A stretch of DNA of 64,000 nt. It comes from Mactromeris polynyma. Lineage: Eukaryota > Mollusca > Bivalvia > Venerida > Mactridae. Position 1 is the stretch's first letter; each line of letters starts with the position of its first letter. The stretch spans positions 2,170,001-2,234,000 of the forward strand of contig JASFXZ010000001.1 of the NCBI GenBank assembly GCA_032209605.1, in the 5' to 3' direction. The notes under the pieces were generated by a model. That model was not told the DNA's origin, did not search any database, and saw only the letters and a list, made by a program, of their open reading frames with translations. The position numbers were made by a program, and so were the translations under genes. Positions 53,201-62,200 of this stretch are shown here, piece by piece.

Positions 53201-56200
53201 CTGAGGCTTGACCAACTGACTGGCTTACATCTCGACTGTCTGACTGGGTTGAGGCTTGACCAACTGACTGGCTTACATCTCGACTGTCTGACTGGGTTGA
53301 GGCTTGACCAACTGACTGGCTTACATCTCGACTGTCTGACTGGGTTGAGGCTTGACCAACATCTTCACTGTCTGACTGGGTTGAGGCTTGACCAACTGAC
53401 TGGCTTACATCTTCACTGTCTGACTGGGTTGAGGCTTGACCAACTGACTGGCCTACATCTTCACTGTCTGACTGTTCTACACATTGACTTACTGATGATA
53501 CTCCATCTTGGTTGGAAGTCTGGACTACATCTTTCCTGACTGATTGTACTGGATCAACAAAATTTATGGTCTGCTCTGCTACATTCATGCTGTAATCATG
53601 ACTATTTTCAAACAGCAGCTCTGAAGAAAGTGCGCTTAAAAGCAAGTCCTCACAGTCTACAATATCTGACAGATTGAAGCTAGTATTAATATCAGAGTCA
53701 AAGTCAACCGTTTCAATGTCAGGACCCATCGACAGGATAGGCACGAAGTGATTAGGAATCCAGTGTTCTTTAGACATATCATTTCGTGTAGATGACCACA
53801 TTATTTTAACTTCAGCTTGAATAGCGTCACTGGCTGGATGAATAACACGGTTCAATAACAGTCTTGGTACAGCAGCTCCAAGAGATGGGTAAATTGAACG
53901 GACTGTGCACTTCAGCACTGTACTTAACGCAAACAGTTGCCATACCCCCATGTATGAACCTAATTTAGTTACAGCCATTGCCTCGACTTGAAATATCTGT
54001 TTTGTTGTCATTCTTGTGATAACTTCATTCATATACTTGTCCGAGAACATTGTGTAAGTCTTGATTAGGTTATGTTTCTCCTTTTCTGGTAGAGTTATGC
54101 CTCTGTTTAAGAATGTGTTGTCTGTGTAACAAGACTCATTATAGATCATCTCCACGACAATACGTGCTCTTATTTCTTCATGGGCAAGCTCATGCCCGAA
54201 CACCAGTACGCTCCCACACCTTGGTAAACAGTTACCATCACCAACAACATTTACAGGTAGTTGTGCTGTACAGTGTTCCTTCATGTCTTCTGGTACCAAC
54301 TGACAGGCAACTTTATCGGCTGTGAGTTTATTGTCCATTATATTTATGTTGTCATTAGCCAAAATAGGGTACAGTGAATCAAATTCTGGCTTCATAACTA
54401 GACACTTCTGGTGTAGCGCATCAAAACTTTCGCAGCTGCTAAGCTCTTGTAATTTTGCTGTAAAATACTGGTCTCTTGGCATATTATGCTTGGATACAGA
54501 TTCAGCATCTTTTGTCTCCTCTTTGTGTGGTGATGGAGAAGTATCCACAGGCATATCAGTGAAGCGATCTGTTTGCTCTCTGGTTCCTTCTGTCTCTGGT
54601 TTTTCGTCTGATTGTTTCACTGTTTTACCTTTCTTTGGTTTTTCTTCTGATGTGGACTTCTTTGATTCACCTGCTTGAGTTTTACTTGACTTTGTTTGTT
54701 CTACGAGGGTCTTCTCTTTATACGAGTTCACATACTTTGAATTCAAACAATCAGGGTTGCCAGCTTCACACTTTATGCAAAAACACGACAGATTTCGAGC
54801 CTTGAAAGTGTTTCTGGTTTGAAGATTCAATACTTGGTGGATTTTTCGAGTGTCCTGCACAGTCTGTGCTTTCATTATATCAGGTCTCTCTCTGTCTATT
54901 TCCCCTAATTTCACTAAATGAAATGTTCTTTTCGAAAATGGCGAGTCTGATTCCAAATTTTTCTTACAGTATTGGTACAGATCTTCTGCATCATTTATAA
55001 CAGTCTGATTAGCTACAATAGCTCTGTCAATACATCGATTCACAACACCGGTTTCAGCGTCGCATTCACTTTTTCCATGTTCTGAACCATAGAAATTTCG
55101 ATTGATAAGATCAGTAGAATCTGCCAATTCTGCAAACGGTCCCTTGGACTTGTACTGACAGCTACATCCATCGCTGAAGATGACTTTCCTGTTTGGTTTG
55201 CAGGCTCCAAGTTTCTCTTCAAGTTCAAGATCAACTATCTCCTGAAAATGCTGAACTGCATAATAATCATGACCATTATCCTCTGAGATCACTATACTTG
55301 AATTTCTTACTAAACCAGTGTCTGCCTTGTAAAATGTGATGATTGGGTGCATGGTAATTTGGCCAGCTGTATAGAATGCTCCCTTGATTTCATCTTGATA
55401 TTTGATTTCTCTATTCTTTGCAAAGTCCATGACTTGTAAAATGTCACAAGTGGGAAGTTGATTCTTGATTTGATTGAACTGAGCAATTTGCCAATGTGCT
55501 GTGTGAATGTGTTGGAAATAGCTAATTGCTTGAACTGGTCTCTTAAGATCATTTTCCACAAACTCCTCCAAGCATGCCTGCTTGTTGCCATTCTTTGTCA
55601 CAACCACTCTCTTGCGTTTGCCTTTTTCTGTCTCTCTGTACTCCCATCTTGTCCATGTTAATTGTTTATCATCTGGGACAGTACGATAATACTGATTCAA
55701 AGTATCCATATAGTTCTTGCAATCACTACAGTTAGCATTGATGCAATCAGGGTCGTGATATCTTTGGCCATCACGTTTTGGGCAGAGCACAATATCTAGA
55801 ACATCAGTTTCACATGTTTTTTTCTTGTCCTTGTCAACTACAGCTCTACTCAAGCAAAGCATTTTGTAACGTACATTGACGCAATAAACACAACAACAAA
55901 ATTCCCTATCAGAAACACTCAATAGACGAACATTCTTTGTACGCAATGCAGCGAACTTGCCAAGGCTCACACGTTTTGTTGGATTTTCAGCTAGATATTT
56001 AGAATGTGCTGCTTTTAGAGATACTTGCATCGCATACCCCGGTCCATCCTTTGTCGTGTATCTCTTCCCTGGCAAGACTCTGGAAATATCTTCCCGAAGA
56101 AAAAATTTCTGAATCGAATTTCTATCAACGTGAGATTTTCGTTTCATGATAGAACCTTTTCTATGTGCGATATGTCCTGCTGTATATTTTTTGACTAAAT

Positions 56201-59200
56201 GCTCAGCGACAATGACAGAAGAAGCCTTCGAACTTTTCAACACCTGTTTAATAGCTAGTACCTTTCTGGCATATTGCACACTTGTAGTTGACTTTGAAAT
56301 TTTCAGCTGTTTTAGAGCTTCTACTTTCCTTGGTGATGCTTTGGACAGCAAATTATCCACCACTTTCGCAAATTTTGTTGGTGATTTAGGTATACTTTTC
56401 CTTACTTTTGATGTTATATTGTACTCTGTTTTTTTAGACGCAAACGGACTTCCTGTTGATGTTGATAAAATTTCCTTTAGTTTCGCTGCTTCTTTTCTAT
56501 TTTTCTTTTTTCTTTCTTTGTCCTTCTTTCTAATCCACATCTTTTTTTGCCACGACATTTCCTGTCTTTCTTTTCTTTTCTTTCGTCTATTGTACTCCCT
56601 TTTTGTTTCAATAATGTTCCTTGTTTGAGGTTTAGCCTTTGTACTAGGTGTTGAACTTTTGATGCTTATTCCTTGTTCTTTCTTTCTCTCCATATACCTG
56701 TGCATAAGTTTAAACAAGAGCTATTTATAAACACTTACATTGGTAAATATGTGTTTATAATGGTTTTGAAAGATTTGTACTAGTGACCAAGTTTTAAACC
56801 CCACATGATCCAGTTTCGAAATTGACCTCTAGATTTCATTGACACAATTTGAAACAAGAGATCACAGAGTGATCTTGACGCCCACCATAGACCCATTTGT
56901 GGATGTTCCAAATTTCATGACTAGCTCAAATCATTAAAGGCAATTCGGCGATCTTTTAATCTGTTCTATATGGGGTAAAGCAAATAAAGCGTGACATTTT
57001 GTGAAAAAATAAAGTTTGAACAATAATTATTTTACAAATCATTTTCTAAAGCTAGATCCTTAAATTTTACGAAAAATATAGTTTCGCATGAAAATCTTCC
57101 TGTCTTCTAAAAAAAATACATTTTTTGAAAAAGTGCATGTCACGCTAAAATGGCCATTTTTTGTGATTTTCTTCAACTTTGTGATGTCATATCTTCAGAA
57201 CGGGTGAACCGATTTCTTTGAAAATTGGAACACAAACAGTTTAAACCATGTACATATTAACTAAGCAATACAAAATAAATTTCTTAATCAAAATAGTGTG
57301 TAATAAACAATGCAATCTTGGCTTCAGTTAAAATATGTCTTATTTGCTTTACCCCATATGTCTAGGTTACATATGACGCAGCTAAGTGAAGTTTTGCCAT
57401 GTGTTGTGATCCATTTCAGTGTTTAATATACTATGAAATGTACTAAATTCAATGCTAGATCTTACTGACCTTTTTTGTCTGCGTCTCTGCATTTCATTTT
57501 GATGTGCTTTTTTGGCTTTAGATTGCTCATTTCCTTTTTTCTTCTGCAACTCCCTTTTCAGTTCCTCACGTCTCTGTTTGGCTGTCACCTTCTGTTTATC
57601 TAGATATATTCTGTACCTTTCTGGATCTTCTGTTTTCATTTTATTTCGAGACAGGGCAGACTTACTCTTGTGAGTTCCTGAAAACCAAACATATCTTTCT
57701 CCATTTATGTCAGCAAAATGAATTCTGGACTAGGGCTCTTGCTTCTGAATGAAGCATAAATTTTGTATCCCACCATGAATTTGTCACGACCCTCAGTCAC
57801 ATCATTCTCTAGCCTCTAGGTTTCTTGTGATGGGGGTTGATTTAAGATTTTTTAAATAAATATTGTGTGAAATCAGATAAAACCAGTAGAGATTGAACCA
57901 TATATAGTGTAGAGATTCATCAATATAAAGTAAATAATCACAAAATGTGTAACTAGGAGGTTAAAAAAAGAAAATATAGTGACTTACTGTCACCAAGGCT
58001 GTTGGTGTCATCACGGACCGTGTCTTCCATTTCGGAGCTCTAGATGTCTATGAAAAGAGTCTGAAAAGTATGGAGAAAACACAATTCTAAGTTTGTTTGT
58101 GAAAACACAGTTCTAAGTTTGTTTGGATTTTGCCGCCTTTAACAGGACACGTGCCTGGATAGGAGATTTTGTAGACTACCTCAGGTAGTGTAGACGTTAA
58201 ACAAGAAGGTAAATCAAAAGGATGACATTCACAACTTAAAGTCTGTCAAAAGCTGACGTTCACAACATTAATGGTCACAATTGTTTGTACAATGGGATAT
58301 TAAGTTTCAAAATTAACTCTGGTGTTAAGCAAAACACTAAAACTTTCAAATCATAAAATAAGTGGCCCTACCTACAAGATTAAACAAGTTTATTAAGCTT
58401 TTGTCTGTCAAAATGACATTAGCAACATCACAAGAAATGACGTTAGCCTCCTTTGTCTGTCATGATATGACATTCACAACTAAAAGTCTGTCAAAAGCTG
58501 ACGTTCACAACATAAATGGTCACAATTTCTGTACAATGGGATATTAAGTTTCAAAATTAACTCTGATGTTAAGCTAAAACACTAAAACTTTCAAATCATA
58601 AAATAAGTGACCCTACTCACAAGATAAAACAAGTGTATTAAGCTTTTGTCTGTCAAAATGACGTTAAGCAACTTCACAAGAAATGACGTTAGCCTCATTT
58701 TTCTGTCATGATATGACGTTCACAATATAATATCTGTCAAATCCTGACATAAGCAACAAAAATATCCGTCACAAACATACGATCGCAACGAATTATTCCG
58801 TCAGAAAATGACGTTCATTCATGCGCATGGGTGTTTTTCAAAATAAACAGAAACTATCTAAGCGATCACCTGTTGCCGGCGAATCAAATGCATTTCTGAC
58901 CTCAAATACAAAATATCAGTGTCACAAAATGACTGGAATCGATAGAACACAACCTCTTTGGAGAACGTCATTAGTTGCGAACATAAAATAAAGTTGACAG
59001 ACACGATTAAACTTCAAAAAACCAACCTAAGTATCTCAGTTCCTCACCCGCCCGCCAAGTGTAAGCATTCGGTTTACTTCGGTGTTTACCTCAATGAACC
59101 CAATCAGAATGAATCAACGGAAAGTAACCCTCTAATACAGTGGGAGATAGGTCGAACGTCACTAAAACAAATTGACGGAAATTATGTTCGCAAATTATTT

Positions 59201-62200
59201 TTTTAGAATTTCGTACGAAAGTCGTATAAAAACTGTCGATGGTGACATTTTTTAACAAGGACGAGTTGTTCCTATCTAACTAAGAAAGCCTCATTAAACA
59301 TTCGTGCTTACAAGCTTGAGTTTCTTCACATTTTGCAAACGTCACTTGATTGACAGATGTGCAGTACGATACGTACCAAAAATGAAATCCGTAAAATGTA
59401 TTTCATTAATCAAACTAAACAACAGAAGATGTTATTTTTTATTACTGAAAAGTATTTATATCAATAATAAACCGTACTTACCTAGGATGTTGGTCTTTGA
59501 ATTGAAAAAATATACCAGGTAATCAACATGGTGTAAACGCCGGGACATAAATTCCGTCAAACTGACGACGGATGTGCTATACATTTGCAGTTTTTTCCCT
59601 CAAAATGTCAGATTAATGGAATTTAAACATTTTTTTTAAGAACTATTTTCAATACTCTAATTCATCAGGCCTAGTAAATAAAGATACATTACAAGGTAGT
59701 TCAAATTTTAAGCTTAAAAAAAATTGACGGACAAAATGACGTTTTCACAAGTTTTAAATGGAATCTGTCATATAACATTCTGTATAAGTAGTTTGCATGT
59801 TTGTTATATAAATTTATGGACAGGGATACATGTTTGAGGTATTTTTTTTTTCCAGGGAAGAATTAGACTTGGCTCAGCAACAGTATATTGAGACTTTGGA
59901 TAAATATGAAAATAATCACCTTGGTAACTTTAGACGAATATATCCTAATCCTGGAATGGAAAAATATGAGAAATTCTTCCACAGTAGTGGCACATTGTTT
60001 CAAGAAACTGCTGCATTCAAAGCTAGGAGTGAACTTGCTAGGTATTGTACATTTTGATGATATACGTTGACATTAATGTGTTATCAGTATACAGTCAAAC
60101 CTGTGTTAAAGACCACCTGCGAACAAAGACCACTATTGCAAAACCTGTCTGCAAAGACCACCAATTTCATCTCCCATCAGACCATATTCAGTGATATTTA
60201 ATCTGTTAATAGAGACCACCTGTAAACAAAGACCACATTTTGCTGTTCCCATGGGTGGTCTTTACAGACAGGTTTGACTGTAATCTCATCGTAATTTATG
60301 TCCTCCTCCCCATATAATGGTAGGAGACATATCAGTTTTGACAGGTTTCGCTGTACAAACTGCCATGGGGAAGACATATGTTGTTTTTTTTTCAGAAACA
60401 TCCATCTAGTGTTTAACATTGTTTCATAATTTCTCTCTAATAAGCAACATAGGTGCTGTTGCTTTGGAATGGTTACATAACTTCTCTCTAAAAAGCAACA
60501 TAGGTGCTGTTGCTTTGGAATGGTTACATAACTTCTCTCTTATAAGCAACATAGGTGCTGTTGCTTTGGAATGGTTACATAACTTCTCTCTAATAAGCAA
60601 CATAGGTGCTGTTGCTTTGGAATGGTTACATAACTTCTCTCTTATAAGCAACATAGGTGCTGTTGCTTTGGAATGGTTACATAATTTCTCTCTTATAAGC
60701 AACATAGGTGCTGTTGCTTTGGAATGGTTACATAATTTCTCTCTAATAAGCAACATAGGTGCTGTTGCTTTGGAATGGTTACATAACTTCTTTCTTATAA
60801 GCAACATAGGTGCTGTTGCTTTGGAATGGTTACATAATTTCTCTCTTATAAGCAACATAGGTGCTGTTGCTTTGGAATGGTTACATAATTTCTCTCTAAT
60901 AAGCAACATAGGTGCTGTTGCTTTGGAATGGTTACATAACTTCTCTCTTATAAGCAACATAGGTGCTGTTGCTTTGGAATGGTTACATAACTTCTCTCTT
61001 ATAAGCAACATAGGTGATGTTGCTTTGGAATGGTTACATAATATCTCTCTTATAAGCAACCTAGGTGCTGTTGCTTTGGAATGGTTACTTAATTTCTCTC
61101 TTATAAGCAACATAGGTGCTGTTGCTTTGGAATGGTTACATAACTTCTCTCTTATAAGCAACATAGGTGCTGTTGCTTTGGAATGGTTACATAACTTCTC
61201 TCTTATAAGCAACATAGGTGCTGTTGCTTTGGAATGGTTACATAACTTCTCTCTTATAAGCAACATAGGTGCTAGTGCTTTGGAATAGTTATAACTGTTA
61301 GTATCAGCTTTATATTGTGTTGTGCAAGGTCTAAACAATATATATTGCTGGTAACCTGGCTAGCCATAATAGTTTTCTTAGGCTGTCAGTTTTAAGTCAA
61401 AAGTCCTTTTGGGTCAAAGGTCAAGTATAGTGATCTCAATCCCTGTACAAATGCTGAAGAGATCCCCCCCCCCTGTTAAGTAGTGTTGGAATGATGGGAT
61501 TGCACCTTGGATAAATTATTATTACGACATTTGTTTATGGCTGTTGTATTTATGAATGAATATGTTCTGTTTATGGGATGGGTCTGTTAACAAATTGAAT
61601 AACCATTTTTATTGTGCAATTACACAGAACAACATGAACGTTTAACTGTACATGGATTCAATGTTTATTGTACAGATATAAATCATGTGACTTTCAGGCA
61701 ACAACGAGAAGAAATTTCTAGAAAGAAGGAAAAATTAGAATCAATGTTGAAAGGCAAGAAGAATTCAACAGGCGTTGCACGTCCAGAAAGTCCTGGAAGT
61801 ATACGAAGACGGTCATTGCGTAGAACAACGATGCCTGCGAGACGGATACAATCCAGTTCTAGAACAAGCCTTGATGTACTCAATTTTTTATCCTGCCTAT
61901 TCCAAAGTCATTAATATTATGAGTATATGATGCTTTATTTTTAGTACCTGAGGTTTTGCTGATACAATTAGAGCTATCGATACTGTAATTGAAGAAGAAC
62001 GTTCTTATTTCCGGAAATCTTTAATGAACAAACATCAGTTTTCTTATAGTTAATGTTTTTCAGGACAGCCGAACTAACATGGCTTTGCTATTTGCATATC
62101 AGTGTTCTCTAAACCAATTAAATCTTACGTAACAACTAAACCAACTTCTCTTCACCCATACAATGTTTGTAACCTTGACGCGGATTGGTCTACCTTTTGA

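Larger units (their letters stand above)
50122..59770 (-). mobile_element. Large DNA transposon, about 9.65 kb, unassigned superfamily
   Basis: The ends are an exact 17-bp inverted repeat, TGACAGATTCCATTTAA, flanked by TA on both sides (50120-50121 and 59771-59772). Next to both ends are repeated motifs with TGACGGA or its complement TCCGTCA: 50327-50620 on the left, and 58763-58810, 59172, 59550 and 59727 on the right, together with related 'GTCAAAATGACGTTAGCAAC' and 'TTGCTAACATAA' sequences in inverse orientation. The interior holds one six-exon gene. The whole element sits in TTLL intron 9, antisense to TTLL. All gene exons are intact, so the copy may be active or recently so. Confidence 0.82.

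Noticed and set aside
52769..53539. 256-codon plus-strand frame
   Set aside because: Shadow of the coding 48-bp repeat on the opposite strand.
57382..57469. Extension of transposon exon 2 past 57470 using donor TCA|GTAAGA
   Set aside because: A good donor sequence, but it leaves phase 0, whereas exon 3 needs phase 2; AG|GTCAGT at 57470 fits.
60424..61338. 304-codon minus-strand frame
   Set aside because: It is the complement of the 51-bp intronic array. Both strands are open, which argues for composition rather than coding.
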